DNA from: Malaya genurostris
Taxonomy: Eukaryota > Arthropoda > Insecta > Diptera > Culicidae
NCBI RefSeq assembly: GCF_030247185.1
Contig: NC_080571.1
Coordinates: 64,084,172 to 64,148,171, forward strand
Length of the DNA stretch: 64,000 nt
Direction: 5' to 3'
Below are positions 42,701 through 56,335 of this stretch, in pieces. A program made the translations under genes and the position numbers. Below the pieces are notes generated by a model. It searched no databases. It saw nothing but the letters and a program-made list of their open reading frames with translations, and was not told the origin of the DNA. Every line of letters begins with the position of its first letter. Positions within the stretch are counted from its first letter, which is position 1.

Positions 42701-43950
42701 TGTGTGATGAAGAGCAAGTATAATTTCTCCCCTCGCGCTGACAACATCACCGAGAGCTCTTCTCTTTCACACATATACACCACTGTTATTGTTGTGGACA
42801 CTAGCAGCACTGCCACGGCAACCGTCAACCGTGTCCCTCGGTCGGAAGCTGCCGGTCTGTAAATCAAGACAGCGGATGAACGACGTCAGTAACACAGTAT
42901 CGTTGGCGGAAACGTTTAGCTGTCATCAGAGGTGTAGATTCATTCTTGTTTACATCGGAACAGTGAACGTGGTGAAAGATAAATTAGATTTGATATTTGT
43001 ACGTTAAACTATATTATTTATCGTTAAATTTTCTAATTACTAATAGTACGGTGATTTATTACTACTTATAGCTAAATTGGATACTATACTTAAACCTACA
43101 TTTGTATTACTTATTCTAATCTGAGCGAAAACTGATTTTGTAAGTACGGGAAGAACATGCATTGATTATTTGTAATACTAACTAGTACAATAAAATTTCT
43201 AGCTTTAAGCTCTATATCGCACAAGAAACATCGGCTTTGCGATATTAGCTTCGAAGATTCAGTGTCCAATACTCCTGCTCCGGAACAGTTATATAAAGTG
43301 TGCACGCATCATGAGAGCGAGTGTTTATTCTCTTTCAACTCTACCACTGAATCACACAAAACTGCTAGAGAAGCATGGGGCAGGCATATCCAACAAAAGC
43401 GCAATTTATAGGATAAGGGCTCCCTATTTTGTTAGGACGTCGCCTTCAAACCCCGATTTAGCCACTAAAATCACTAAAACTATTTCATATTACTGTTTCA
43501 TTCGTCATGCTCCACGTTGAGAATTGATTCACATTTCTTGAAAATTAAACTAATATTCATAAAACAGCTAAAAACCTTTATGATGTGCTCACTACTCTGC
43601 TCCCAATTTCATCTCAATGGATTTTTATCCATCCTGTCGTTGATCCTTTATTTATCCTATAAATTAGCAATTTCGACAGCAATCAAAACAAAATATTCCA
43701 CTATTACACTCTCAGGTTCAAAATGTCAGAATTCTTCTTAAAAACGGCCTAATGCCAACTATGAGACAACATACGTTATTTTTAGAACCAGTTTGAAATC
43801 ATGTCAACGTTTATAAATTTTTCGGTCGTTTCCGTTACCTTTCGCTTTATATTTGAAATTTTATTGCAAAGTTAAGTTGGTGAACATTAAATAAAACCAA
43901 AAACGGAATTGTTGCTATTTAGGCATTAGCCCTTCTTAAAACAAAATCCA
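42700..43950. other. Stretch with no supported gene
   Basis: 42700-42900 is GC-balanced with short overlapping open frames; the rest is AT-rich. No motifs, TIRs or duplications noticed. Confidence 0.35.
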
Positions 43951-43954
43951 GAGC

Positions 43955-44742
<788 letters not shown>

Positions 44743-44749
44743 TGCACAG

Positions 44750-45830
44750 CCGATGAAACACACACACTTCATAGCGTTATGTTGACGTATAGCGGAATGA
44801 AACCAGTGCTACTAGATTTGCCACAATGGTTATTTGGTAATATTCGAAGCCGGAACAGTTTTATTGAAATATCAATATCAATAATATAATTAAAAAAAAG
44901 TCACAGATACCAAAAACATACTATTTGATAATAATTTGAAGAAGAAAAAAAACTTATTTTTTGTAACAATATGAGATAAATTTGCGAAACCAAATGAGAT
45001 GAAAACAAAGCGCAATCAAGTGAACCAAGTGAAAAACTTTCATCTCATATTTTTGAAGACTTTTATTGTTTGTCGGGTAATTTTTGAAGTTTTAAATCGT
45101 TAATTAAATAAGTGGCAAGTGAACATTATTAATTATAAAGTCATCCAGCATTCAATGATAGTGTAGTTGCGAGAAATAGTGATCATGTTTTGAGACTAAT
45201 CGATTAGTAGATATTCGGAAGCATGACGAACTGTAAATCTTGAGACGAAAATGTGTCCTAAATTGAAAAGTGAGTTTATTTTAATTGAAAAAAAACGATA
45301 ACCGATGAACTTAAAACCATTTCTTTCAATAGGAAAGTGTGACAATAGCTTTTATAATCATTTTAAAACATTTCACAGTTTGGTTCAGGTAGGTTGTAAA
45401 ATATTATTCATGTTCAAATTAATGAGGTGAAGGGATGAGATGGAAATAGGAGCTCAGATGAAATAGGGAGCCGTTACCCTACTTAGAATTTAGTTGTTCC
45501 TTGCTGCGAAAAAGATTGTCATAGTATGGCCATCGTTAGCTTCTATATATTTAAAAATTAAATCACAGAAGTGTTCGCTCACTAGCACGCACCAGTGGTC
45601 ACTTGGATGTATTCAGCGCATCAGAGCGATTCATGCGAAGAGAATGTGATTCACTCGCGCCAGCTGCTTTAACCACAAGCACACATTCAAATTCTGTCTA
45701 TTCGACACTAAGAAGAAGTGCGCTTTCCTTTTCGTGTGATGTTTCGCTTCTTGCATCCCCTGTGTAGACAAGAATCTTATACCACCGTGTATCACTCTTT
45801 TCAAACTGTAATTCAAACTGTAATTCATGT
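44750..45830. other. AT-rich stretch, no supported gene
   Basis: No recognisable coding sequence, TIRs or target duplications. Confidence 0.3.
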
Positions 45831-45839
45831 TAAAAAAAA

Positions 45840-46540
45840 TGTTCAAAATTTTCAATTTTTTTAATCGCACTTGCAATTTTGGTACCACTCTAGATTTTGC
45901 ATAAAAAATAAATCATTTATGAGTACATTACGCTGTGTATTTTTTTCAGATTTTTATAAAATGTGGACGGGACATAGACGAAAAAACATGCGTCCCCATC
46001 AAATTGTCATCATCCGATGGAGACGCATTGTATTTAGTTATAAAATCATATATCACATGCCCTTAGATCTAAATGCCATGCGTTTCCATCTATGCTTCTC
46101 TTTTTCTTACGCCTTCCGAATCACATTCAAGAACCACTTTCAAATGTTTGCCGTCTGTTATCCTGATGACATTCGCTACCGATCGTAGCTGTCCAATTTT
46201 CTTGTATCCTTATCTGCGGTCATAAATGAATGAATACACGAATTCATGAACCACAACAATATCGTCGCCACGCGCCATTATACGAGTGGGAAGGTTTTAT
46301 ATTTTAAAGCCTTTTCCTCTCTTACATTTTGTTTCGACGGATTCACTGTCAGCCCGATCCCAGTTTGTTTTTAGTTCTAAGGGCATGTGATATATGATTT
46401 TAGAACTAAATATCATGCGTCTCCATCGGATGATGACAATTTGATGGAGACGAATGGTTTTCCGTCCATGTCCTGTCCACATTTTTTAAAAATCTAAAAA
46501 AAAACACAGCGTAATGAGTAAATGAGTTAAATGTACTGTT
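45840..46540. repeat. Dispersed repeat family B with inverted arms
   Basis: 45905-46080 and 46355-46520 are reverse complements with moderate divergence: 'gtggacgggacat' against 'atgtcctgtccac', 'catcatccgatggagacgca' against its complement, and 'atatcacatgcccttaga' against 'tctaagggcatgtgatat'. About 280 bp separate the arms. A single arm occurs at 30090-30300. This is a foldback-like MITE structure; no target duplication was found. Confidence 0.6.
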
Positions 46541-48600
46541 TTAATCCACCTAGTGGTGTAATGATGCCTTTCTCATGTACATAGAATATTGTGGTATTCT
46601 ATTCAAAATTTTTGAAAGAAACCAAGAGATTGTGCATAACATACAGAATAAAACAGTGCTTTCATTGCGTAGGTCATCCTTAAGAAAACGAAGTGGGTTC
46701 ACTATTATATGTACTTCCGGCACCGGAACCCGAGAACCGATATAATCAAATTCGGTTCGTACGGCCAACAAATAACATGACGTACTTACTCTACTAGTAC
46801 ACACTCTAAATTACGATTTAAATGTTTGTTGCATCCGAAAATATGCAGTAATTTTTGGTAGGACCATAAGACGTTTCAATTGACCCTGAGATTGGCCTCC
46901 GGACCAATTTTCACTAGTCGGTTGCATAACTTTTCTATACGAGAAAGACAAAAACGTAAAGCGATAGTGTTCAAAAGTTTAAGCACCACGAAAAAAGTCT
47001 AAATCCAAAGTTTGAACTAAATCGGATATGGGCAAGGGATGCTGCCCAGCGGTTAAGCTTTGAAAATTTTCGATCTTGAAAATCGGCATAGTGGGCAGAG
47101 TGCATGAAATTTCCGAAATCGAAATTTTTTTCTTGATGCCGAATGTCTTAGAATTACATGAAAAATCAAGAATTTTTTTTTTGATATATCGACTTTCTGG
47201 GGCTTAAGAAAAGCTCCGAAAATCGATTTTTAGATAAAACTAAATCTCAACGTTTCATACAATGAGATCATGAGATAGCGGAGCCGATATTCATAAACTT
47301 AAATTAAAAGGAAAGGTTCTATAGTGCCATATACCGCTATTAAATTTTATCCCGATCCGACTTCCGGTTTTGAAATTACAGGATGATATGCACCAAAAAA
47401 ATGGAAAAAATAGTCACACACGTTTCACCGAGATGGCGTGGCCGATTTTCACAAACTTAGATTCAAATAAACGGTCACATGACCCCATACAAAGTTCCAG
47501 AATTTCATTTGGATTCGACTTCCGGTTCCGAAATTGCAAAGAAATGTAAGAAAATTTTTGAAAAAAATGCGCATTCCATTCTCCCAGAAATTTCTTAATC
47601 AATTTTCACAAACTGAAAAACAAATAGAAGGTCTTGAAATTCTTTAAAAAGACCCCGAAATGTGATTTCAGATCCTACTTCCGGTTCCGGTATTACAGTG
47701 CGATTAGTGAAAATTTTTAATTTCATGAGTATTTTTTCACAAGCGATGGCGAAACGAAAAGAAAATTTTTTATAAAATTACTGCTAAATTCATTCAGTTC
47801 GCAGATCTTGTTAGTTAGTGAATATATAAGATTACTTTGGGACTACTAGTCTCCGGTTTCCGCTTCCGATAGCTCCGATAATAACGAAGAAAAGCTCCAA
47901 AAAGGAAACTAACTTCGATTTCTTAAATTTTCACAAATTTTCACAAGTCATGATTCAAATTAAAGCTCTTATTGTCTTGAAAAATACGGTGCAATTTTAT
48001 CCTGATCCGGTTTCCGATTCCGAAACTACAGGTCGATGCGGGTCAAAACATTTAAATCGTCATTCAAATTGATGATGCAAAACTGGTACGCGTCGGCACG
48101 TGCGGCTTTGCTCCGTTCGCAGCGTGCTTTGTTCAATTTCGTATAGCGTGCAGGGTTGCCACATTTAAATCTATATGTCTTAGGTGAAAATATGTTAGTT
48201 AGTATTATCACACAATCAAGATAACGATGTTTTTCTAAAAAAGTACACTTATTGCCTTTCTCATATAGAAAGTTTATACAATCACTAGGAAAATTGACTA
48301 GTGAAAATTGGCCCGGAGTGCTTAAAGTTCTATATCATTCTACACAGTTCATCAAGCTGAGCAATGCCTCTGTGTGTATGTATATGTGTGAGTATGTGTC
48401 AAATAATGGTCCCATAGGGGGTTTAAAATTGCAGACCGTCATTTGAAGCGACGATGGCGAAAAGAGTAAAATTCTTCCAAATTTGGCTTAAAACTGATTG
48501 AATTTCTAGACTACATTAGTTACTTACTAAACGAACCGACTTCGGCTATACCGGTTCCCAGTTCCAGAAGTACCGGAAATAGTGGACGAAAACTCTAAAA
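46541..48600. repeat. Dispersed repeat family A/C, with degenerate internal periodicity
   Basis: Starts with 'aatccacctagtggtgtaat' and 'gcctttctcat'. 46990-47280 is a family C segment. 47350-48030 contains successive diverged units of roughly 100-150 bp each with 'gatggc..accgattttcacaa', 'cttagattcaaat' and 'gacttccggttcc'. 48245-48400 has a further 'gcctttctcatatagaaag' end. Non-coding. I recall this pattern as abundant in culicine mosquitoes. Confidence 0.6.
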
Positions 48601-50520
48601 CGAGACTCACTAAATATTTTCAGAAATGATCTTAGGCTCAAAAGTCTACGGCCCGGCAAATTGTTGTTGCGAGTCCGGCAGCTGCTTCCAGGCCTGTAAA
48701 GTTCGTCAAGCCTTGTTTGATAAATGATCGACTCATGCAGAACAATCATAAGAATCAAAACGTGCCCTAAATAACTATATTTTATCAAAAATGCTTCCAC
48801 TCAGTTTCTAATTTATTACTACCATTCACGTCAGTCAGTCTCTTCTTTTTTTTCAGAGCCACTCCGTGCATATCGACATAAACTGAGGCACGAAACAATT
48901 CATCCATCATAATCGTTTTTTGTCTCTAAAGAACATGCCAAGCAAAACAAGATAATAACGTGGTAAGTCAATAGAGAGCCACCTGACAAAAAAAAAAGAT
49001 TCAACCGCCAGTGAAAAATACTACCGTATCAAAAATAATTTCACCCTCTTTAAACAAATTACCTTCTCTCGACTTTTCATACATATTAATGAGACCTGCG
49101 CCATTTTTTATCGCCATCTACTTGTTGGTGGGCTGTCTGTGAGTGTCTCTCTCTCTCTCTCTATTTCTCCTGCAGCCACCACACCGCCAACAACACGTGG
49201 TGCGGTCGGTGCCCCCCACAAACGACGTCTACCGGTCGGGACAAAGGGCGATGGTGGCGGTAAAGTAAAAAAAAAAAGTTTGAGAAATGTGTACAATACA
49301 TAACTTCTCACTTTTGAATGGATCCCGGCCGGCGAGCCTGCCGCCACACCCCTTACAGAACACATACACATTGTTTGAAGCACCTTTTAGCTGTTGTTGC
49401 AAAAATACTCTTCAGAACTACGCGTACGGACTGCCGTTTGAATCGGAAGGAAGCAAGAAAAAAAAACTTGGAACTGCCTCACGGTTATCTTTGGGGTGGA
49501 GTGTGGGAAACTCCATCCCCCATCCAAGTAGACAGGAGGCAGGAAAAATGATGACATTCACAGAAAATGTGACCCCTGGTAGATGAAGGGTTTAATGTCA
49601 ACTCGTTTTTTTTTTCGACAACAAACAGATGACAAAAAATTGACCGTGCTTCTTTTTATTTTTTGCTACCATCGTTTCAGCCTACCGATTCGCTTTTAGG
49701 CGGTAAGTGCAAAGAGGGGGTGTTTAATAAAATATTAAAACTGGTTATTTTCCTTTACATCGCATTCTAACCGTTCGCTAGTCAGTTAGCTTAGCAGTCC
49801 TTTTGTCGCGATCACCCTCCGGCTTCCTTGCGTGCCGCCTGCTCTCGCCGTGCGTCGGGTTTTCGGGGGATGACATCATAATCTCGAGTGGAAGTTAGGT
49901 CGCTTTGTTGGGAAAGTTGTGGGTCATAAAGGAGAATGTTTTTTTTTTTTATTTATCCAAAGCCGGTGGAGATGGAAGTCGCTTTGTGATTACACTTTTC
50001 ACATTTGTAAGCAATTTTATGGGCCTTCTTCTATCGACGGTCGTTCCGGTCAGGTGCGGTAATGGTTAGAGCGAACGGAGCCATGCACTTAATAATGGAA
50101 CACGGAAGAATTGAATGCATTAAATATTTATCGGTAGTCGAAAATTTACTGTTTACGCATCTCGATGTATTGTTGATAGCAATGTTGTTATTTTTATGAC
50201 GATACATTTTCCTTACCTGAAACATTTCTCCAGTCCCTCCAGATTTCCTAAAGTCGATATATTTTATATTTTGTCTCTATCATTCGTTAGAACAGAAGAT
50301 TTAGTATGATAAAGCAATGCGAGGTTTGGTGCTTCATTCCGGCACGAAGATAAATTTTCCGTTTTCAACTATCGTCGCAGCCCCATTTCATGAACTTCAT
50401 TCCTTGATTTTAAATAGATTCTATCGCTATAAACGATTCATTCGTCACGTACATAAAGGAGGCCGGATCACCTACGTTCAGAGGAAATCCCAAGAATATT
50501 TTCAGACAAGTTGAATGTTT
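48600..50520. other. Stretch with no supported gene
   Basis: 49080-49600 is GC-richer, with a short TC tract (49145-49162) and overlapping open frames without motifs. 49600-50200 has T-rich tracts. It could be host intergenic DNA; nothing further can be supported. Confidence 0.35.
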
Positions 50521-50577
50521 TACACGGGAGGGACACGAATTGGAAAGACTATTGGGTTTCTTATGTTAACATTGCAA

Positions 50578-51165
50578 ATGTTAGAAGAGTGTTTCGACGA
50601 CGATACTCAGATCAAAACAGTCGTTTATTAGTGGCACGAACGTTTCAGAAGTGGCCGTGAGTCTGTGAATGATGATGAAAGAAGCGGTAGGCCATCGACA
50701 TCGAAAACCGACGAAAACATACAAAAATGACCTTTGACCGCAAATTGACTATTACAGAGACGAAAGAGGAGTTATAAGACGTTAGCGTGAAGAAATCCGC
50801 CGAAAAAGATCAGATTTGTGGGCAAACAATTCGTAGATTTTTCACCACGATAACGCACCGTCACATAATGCCATCATTATTCGTGAACATTTGGCTAAAA
50901 ACAAAACGAACATCATTCAGCAACTACCGAGTTCACCTGATTTGGCTCTCTGTGACTTTTTTCTATTCGGTCAAATCAAGAAACCGCTCCGTGGAACGCG
51001 TTTCAGCACCCGAGATGAGAGTATGGAAAAATCCCAGTTGACTCCGAAAACTTTAGGTTTAAACATGTTTCGAGGATTACATCAAGCGCTGGAATAAGTG
51101 TGTTGCAATCGATGGGAAGTACTTTGAAGGGGACAATATCGATTCTTATGAAAAATACTTTTGAT
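50578..51165 (+). pseudogene. Decayed mariner transposase
   Basis: Broken frames give MLEECFDDDTQIKTVV, then WHERFRSGRESVNDDERSGR (mariner HTH and linker). After a deletion come HDNAPSHNAIIVREHLAKNK (second catalytic Asp) and SSPDLALCDFFLFGQIKKPL (third Asp). The C-terminal KCVAIDGKYFEGDNIDSYEK is followed by YF and a stop at about 51164. The first catalytic Asp region is missing. Several stops and frameshifts show it is old. No clear TIR pair was identified. Confidence 0.82.
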
Positions 51166-51659
51166 CAAGGTAGTATAGCCAAGATATTACTTGGAGTTTC
51201 AATTTAATTACTGTTTCTTTTCAACTATAAGCTATTTATAAAACTTCGAATAAAAGTGATGTACTGATACAAACAAACCGGAAATAGTTTTAAAAGTTGT
51301 TACAATGGAACATGTACGGAGACAATTTTGGAGCGCCTTTTCAAAATTTGCCCTGTGGAAGAATGGGAACAACTTAATCGTAAATATCTCGAACCGTACT
51401 AGACAAAACAACAAAATTACTTCTTCAAGACATCAGCAATAGAATCATCAATTTATGATTAACTTTTCAACATTGTGAGATTACTATATATAATATAAAA
51501 ATTTAAAAAAATATCAATCAACTAATGCGAACAGTTATTGATATTGGAAATAGTAAATGAAGCAAGTTAGTTTTATTCGTCCTTCAATTATGTCCCTGAC
51601 ATTACCTACCCATCTTTTTTTATGTAATCTATAGCAGTGGTTCTCAACCTTTTGGCATT

Positions 51660-52510
51660 AAAAATGCCTTACTCTTCACTATATGGGGCCGGGTGTCAAT
51701 TAAAAGTTTCAAAATTGTCGCGTAACCTTTTTGTGTCATAATTTTGAACGTTAATAACTCGGTCATTTGTTGATGGATTGTTATAATTTAACAACCAATC
51801 GATTCGGAAACTTTTAACTTAAACCTGTATGACGACGTCGTTTCAGTATTTCAATAGCATACTATTGAAAAAATGGTTGGAACGGACCTATGTTTTCATC
51901 CACCAATCCCTGTTGTACAAAATGACGTCAACTTCTTGTTCGGCATAGGAGGCTTTGGGTCATGCATAAAAAACACTATATCGTTATGCGTAGTATGAAG
52001 AGAAATCTATAAATATAGGCTGCACAATATTTCTTTGCCTAGTTGATATTTGACTGTGAATGAAACAAGTACTAGCTTGTCCAGTGAGCTGATGACGGGA
52101 TTGTATATGCGTTCACTTGCTGAATTGTCGCTTTTTCATTATGAGTTGGTGAAATTTCCTGTTGTCTGTTCAACACCGTGTTCGCTTGAGTATCTTATAT
52201 ATCATCTAGCTATTGAAGAACCGAATCAGCGTGGTTACCGATTCTTTTGAAATATCTCAAATTTTTGGTCGATTTTGCCATTAAAAATGCCTTACACTTC
52301 GCTTCCCGAGGCTGGGTGTAAATTTTAAACATGCAAAACTAATCGCGTAACATTTTTCTGTCATAATTTTGAACGCTTATAACTCAGTAATTTGTTGATG
52401 GATTTATATAATTCAACAACCAATCGATTCGGAAACTGTTAACCTAAACTTATGAGATAACGTCATTTGAATATTTCAATTACATACCATTGAAAAATCG
52501 GTTTGAATTG
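51660..52510. repeat. Direct repeat pair, about 250-bp units 610 bp apart
   Basis: 51655-51900 and 52270-52510 share 'cattaaaaatgccttac', 'tgtcataattttgaacg', 'caaccaatcgattcggaaac' and 'taccattgaaaaa'-type words with about 20 percent divergence by eye. Between them is unrelated sequence. This may be a terminal-repeat structure or two copies of a dispersed repeat. Confidence 0.55.
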
Positions 52511-53685
52511 AGTATTTTATTTGGTTCTCTGGTAATTATCAGGCCAATTTAGAATTATCGACGATAGATTTTTCGGATCTAAGTTGCAGCGCTTGTTCCT
52601 CGATGATTTGTTAATGGATTTTCCTAATTTAAATGATTCCAAAGCTTCAATATTGTAAGTTTAAAAATGTTTTAATTAGTCAACGGATTGGTTTGCATAC
52701 TTAAATCTCCATTCGCATTCGAACAAAACCTGACAATGTGACTGAACAAGTTGTTGTCTCACCAGGAATTAAACGCTTCAAAAGATTCAAAATTAAATTC
52801 TGAAACTTATCTAAAAGCGGCCTCCTCGGTTTAGTAGTATAAATGAGTTCCACAGGCTCATATATACAGTACAATTAGATGCAATATCATATAGTATCAA
52901 AGATAAACTCAAGGTAAGTTTACCTGCGATTTTACATGTATCGTTTGAATAGGAACCCTCGTAGAATTTGGTTAACCGCCAGTTTCAGTTCAAGTATTAT
53001 TTGCTTCAAAACAATAAGCTGGCTGATGGCTACACACGTTGTAACTATGACAATGTTCAAACATGTGTTAATAACATCAAGTTACAATATGAACAAAATT
53101 TCGGAATTTTGTTGCGTATCCATTCCGTATATTCCTAATATGCCAAAGCGAAAATCAATGTAAGTAACTAAATATTTTATGCGGACTATTGCACATGTTT
53201 CCTTCCTCGTATTGTTGCCATATTATTTACCGACACTTTCCGAAGATTATCGACGATTTTGAAGGATTAATAAAATTACACCATTACTGAGATTACTGGT
53301 ACAACATTCTCTTGGATCGATTAACTGTTTATAAAATTAATAAGTCCACCCAGTGAACGACCATTATTAGGATAAAACTGGGGGTAAATAAACGATGTAA
53401 ATCAAATCAAATTGATAAGTTTGTACGTTTCTCAAAAATTATCATCATAAAATAAAATAGTTTCATTTGTTCAGGTTTTAATCTTTAGGTTGTTTGTATC
53501 TAAAATTAAGCTTTCAAGTAACTTTGAAGTGTAGTGAAGTTTAGTGTATCATCATCATTATCATCTTTATTTTTGTATTTATTATGAAGACCCTAGAAAC
53601 GTTTCATTTTTAATGTTATTGTGCTCGGTCGTGTCTTGAATACAACCCTCTAATTTTTTAAGCAAGAGTACTATTACTGCCATGT
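52510..53685. other. AT-rich stretch, no supported gene
   Basis: No motifs, TIRs or strong repeats noticed. Confidence 0.3.
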
Positions 53686-53697
53686 AAGGCCTAGCGA

Positions 53698-54714
53698 GAG
53701 GTCGAACTGAGTGCATCACACTCAATCTGCTTGGTGGAGGACTGGCTGCGTAGCAGGAAACTGCAACTCGCGCACCACAAAACAGAAGTGATGGTGGTAA
53801 ACAACCGCAAATCGGAACAGGAGGCGCTGGTACATGCCGGAGATTGCGTGATCCCCTCCAAGAGATCACTGAAGCAATTGGGTGTGATGCTTGACGACAA
53901 ACTCAGTTTCAGCAAGCACGTTGAATACGCCTGCAAGCGCGCATCAACAGCGATCGCGGCGCTCTCTCGTTTGATGGCCAACAGCTCGCCTGTGCGCTCC
54001 AGTAAACGAAGGTTACTGGCAGGAGTGGCAGTTTCGATCCTCAGGTACGGCAGCCCGGTATGGGCGTCGGCACTGAATGTGGAACGCAACGCACAGATGC
54101 TGGAGAGTACGCATAGACTGATGTGTCTTCGCGTAATCAGTGCATACCGCACTGTATCGAGGGATGCGGCCTGCGTGGTTGCAAGCATGATGCCTATCAG
54201 TCTGATAGTGAAGGAAGACGCGGAGCGCTACAGCATGCAAGGAGACAGGAACGCCCGTAGGGCCTCCAAAGCCGCTTCTCTACGCAGATGGCAACAAGAG
54301 TGGGACAGCTCAACCAAGGGCAGGTGGACACATCGGCTCATACCTAGGGTCTCGAGCTGGTTAGATAGACCTCACGGAGAAGTGAACTTCGGCCTGACGC
54401 AGTTCCTCACAGGGCACGGGTGCTTCAGATGGTACCTCCACAGGTTCGGCCACGCGACATCCCCTGTATGTCCTGGCTGCCCAGACGAGATCGAGACGGC
54501 TGAACACGTCTTGTTCGCATGTTCCCGTTTCGCGGCTCAAAGGAGTGAGCTACTGGAGGCATGCGGCAGGGACACCACACCGGAAAACCTGATCCAGAGA
54601 ATGTGCCACTGCGTAGAGAACTGGAACGCAGTGTCGACCGCGGCATCCCAAATTGCGGGAATATTGCAGCGGAAATGGAGTGCGGATCAACAACAGGTCA
54701 GCCGCGTACCGTAG
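53698..54714 (+). pseudogene. C-terminal part of R1-like LINE ORF2
   Basis: The frame is open from the insertion point (VELSASHSICLVEDWLRSRK) for about 338 codons to the stop at 54712-54714. LAHHKTEVMVV, LKQLGVMLDDKLSFSKHVEY and VAVSILRYGSPVWASAL follow the RT palm in R1-type LINEs. Near the end CPGCPDEIETAEHVLFAC gives the CX2C...HX4C knuckle typical of this group, next to FLTGHGCFRWYLHRFG. RT active-site and endonuclease regions are absent because of the 5' truncation. No internal stop is present, consistent with a young copy. Confidence 0.9.
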
Positions 54715-54719
54715 CAGGC

Positions 54720-55920
54720 TCAAGAGGGATCAGCGAATAAACGTCGGTCCGGGAGAACCTTCTTCGTCGGGAAGCTCTTCGTCGGAGTAGTCTAGATCCA
54801 TCGTCGGGGACTAGACGAGTAGTACGTAAAACTGTTAGGATCGTCGGTGCGCCAGTGAACCGGAAGCTTTCCTCCAACCGGAATCACTGGATCGACCCAG
54901 GCATCCTCTCGGTCGGGCGTTGACGGGTATCGAAGGCGTCGGTTTCGGGAGGGCCTCCTTCGTCGGGGAACTCTCCGTCGGTGTAGGCTAGATCCTTCGG
55001 CGGGGGCTAGTCGAGTAGCCGCCACAACACCGATTCGAGTCGTCGAGGCGCCAGCGAACCGGAAGCCATGCTCCAACCGGAATCGCGGGACCGACCTCGG
55101 CACTCCATCGGGTGTCCCGTGTGGTGTAAGAGACTCGGTGTCGGGAGATTCTCCTTCGCCGGGGAAATCTCCGTCGGAGTAGTCTAGATCCTTCGTCGGG
55201 GACTAGACGAGTAAAGCGTGGTGTAATACCGCTAGGATCGTCAGGGCGCCAGTGAACCGGAAGCTTTCCTCCAACCGGAATCACTGGACCGACACAGGCA
55301 TCCTCTCGGTCGGGCGTTGACGGGAATCGAAAGCGTCGGTTTCGGGAGGGCCTCCTTCGTCTGGGAACTCTCCGTCGGTGTAGGCTAGATCCTTCGGCGG
55401 GGGCTAGTCGAGTAGCCGCCACAACACCGATTCGAGTCGTCGAGGCGCCAGCGAACCGGAAGCCATGCTCCAACCGGAATCGCGGGACCGACCTCGGCAC
55501 TCCATCGGGTGTCCCGCGTGGTGTAAGAGAATCGGTGTCGGGAGATTCTCCTTCGCCGGGGAAATCTCCGTCGGAGTAGTCTAGATCCTTTGTCGGGGAC
55601 TAGATGAGTAGATCGTCGCGTGATACCGATAGGATCGTCTGAGCGCCAGTGAACCGGAAGCCACGCTCCAACCGGAATCATTGGATCGACTTAGGCATCC
55701 TTTCGGTCGGGTCGTAGACGCGTACCGTAAGCGTCGGTTCGGGAGGACTTCCCTCGTCGGGGAACCCTCCGTCGGTGTAGACTAGATCTTTGGCGGAGAC
55801 TAGTCGAGTAGTTCCGCGACGTAGCATCAGTTTTGGGTCGTCGAGGCGCCAGTGAACCGGAAGTTACCCTCCAGCCGGCATCACTGGACCGACCTCGTCA
55901 TCCAACTGGTCGATCCCTCG
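54720..55920 (+). repeat. About 199-bp tandem repeats in the LINE 3' region
   Basis: Six units can be anchored on 'ccaaccggaatc' at about 54874, 55072, 55271, 55470, 55669 and (diverged) 55870. Units 1 and 3 and units 2 and 4 are closest, giving a roughly 397-bp two-unit higher-order period. Units contain 'cgtcggggactaga', 'gagtag' and 'gcgccagtgaaccggaag'. Long minus-strand open frames here simply mirror the repeat. Confidence 0.9.
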
Positions 55921-56229
55921 AGAGCAGGATGCTGATCCCCATTCTGCATAAATCTGGGGAGGGTGCTGTGAGCACCAATAGCCTTCCACCCCGTAGTAAT
56001 ACCTAGCGGTGGTGCCGGGGAGGTAGTGTTGGAGATCCAAGGTGTTTTAGTGGGTAGTTCCAATCAACAGTTGGGTAGTCCTGTGGAGAGTCCCACACTC
56101 CGTGCGTAAATGCATTTCACCTTGTAAAAAAAAAAAAAAAAAAAAAAGGCCTAGCGTCATCAATTAGTTATAGGGTTATAGATTTAGTTTTTATTTCGCA
56201 GACCTATCCGTAACCAAAATAGTTTTAAA

Positions 56230-56330
56230 TATGATCAGTATCTGACGGGGAAAATAGATGTTATCGCAGAGACAGGACTCGAACCCGTAACGTAAGTTAA
56301 CTCCGAAGCGGGGTAGTTTAATTGCGTTCA
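56230..56330 (-). repeat. Truncated tRNA-like SINE of the 7407-8516 family
   Basis: 'atgatcagtatctgacgggg', 'gcagagacaggactcgaacc' and 'ggggtagtttaatt' match the minus-strand copies at 7.4-8.2 kb with divergence and rearrangement. It shows that the family is dispersed beyond the composite array. Confidence 0.65.
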
Positions 56331-56335
56331 TTTTC

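Larger units (their letters stand above)
53697..56147 (+). mobile_element. 5'-truncated R1-like LINE with repeat-rich 3' region
   Basis: The duplication AAGGCCTAGCG (53686-53696 and 56146-56156) flanks a 2.4-kb GC-rich insertion that opens inside the RT ORF and ends in about 22 A residues (56126-56147). The GC content stands out from the AT-rich surroundings. Truncation, poly(A) and the duplication are classic for LINE insertion; the perfect duplication suggests recent arrival. Confidence 0.93.

Noticed and set aside
50787..51041. 84-codon open frame MKKSAEKDQI...
   Set aside because: It runs out of frame with the recognisable mariner segments and shows no motif of its own.
53691..54188. 165-codon minus-strand open frame
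   Set aside because: Antisense shadow of the R1-like LINE ORF in GC-rich sequence.
54792..55681. Long Arg/Pro-rich open frames on the minus strand with repeated PRRRR segments
   Set aside because: They mirror the 199-bp tandem repeats of a LINE 3' region and recur once per repeat unit.
54720..55920. CRISPR-like array of regularly spaced repeats
   Set aside because: Repeats are contiguous 199-bp units without unique spacers, inside a eukaryotic LINE copy.
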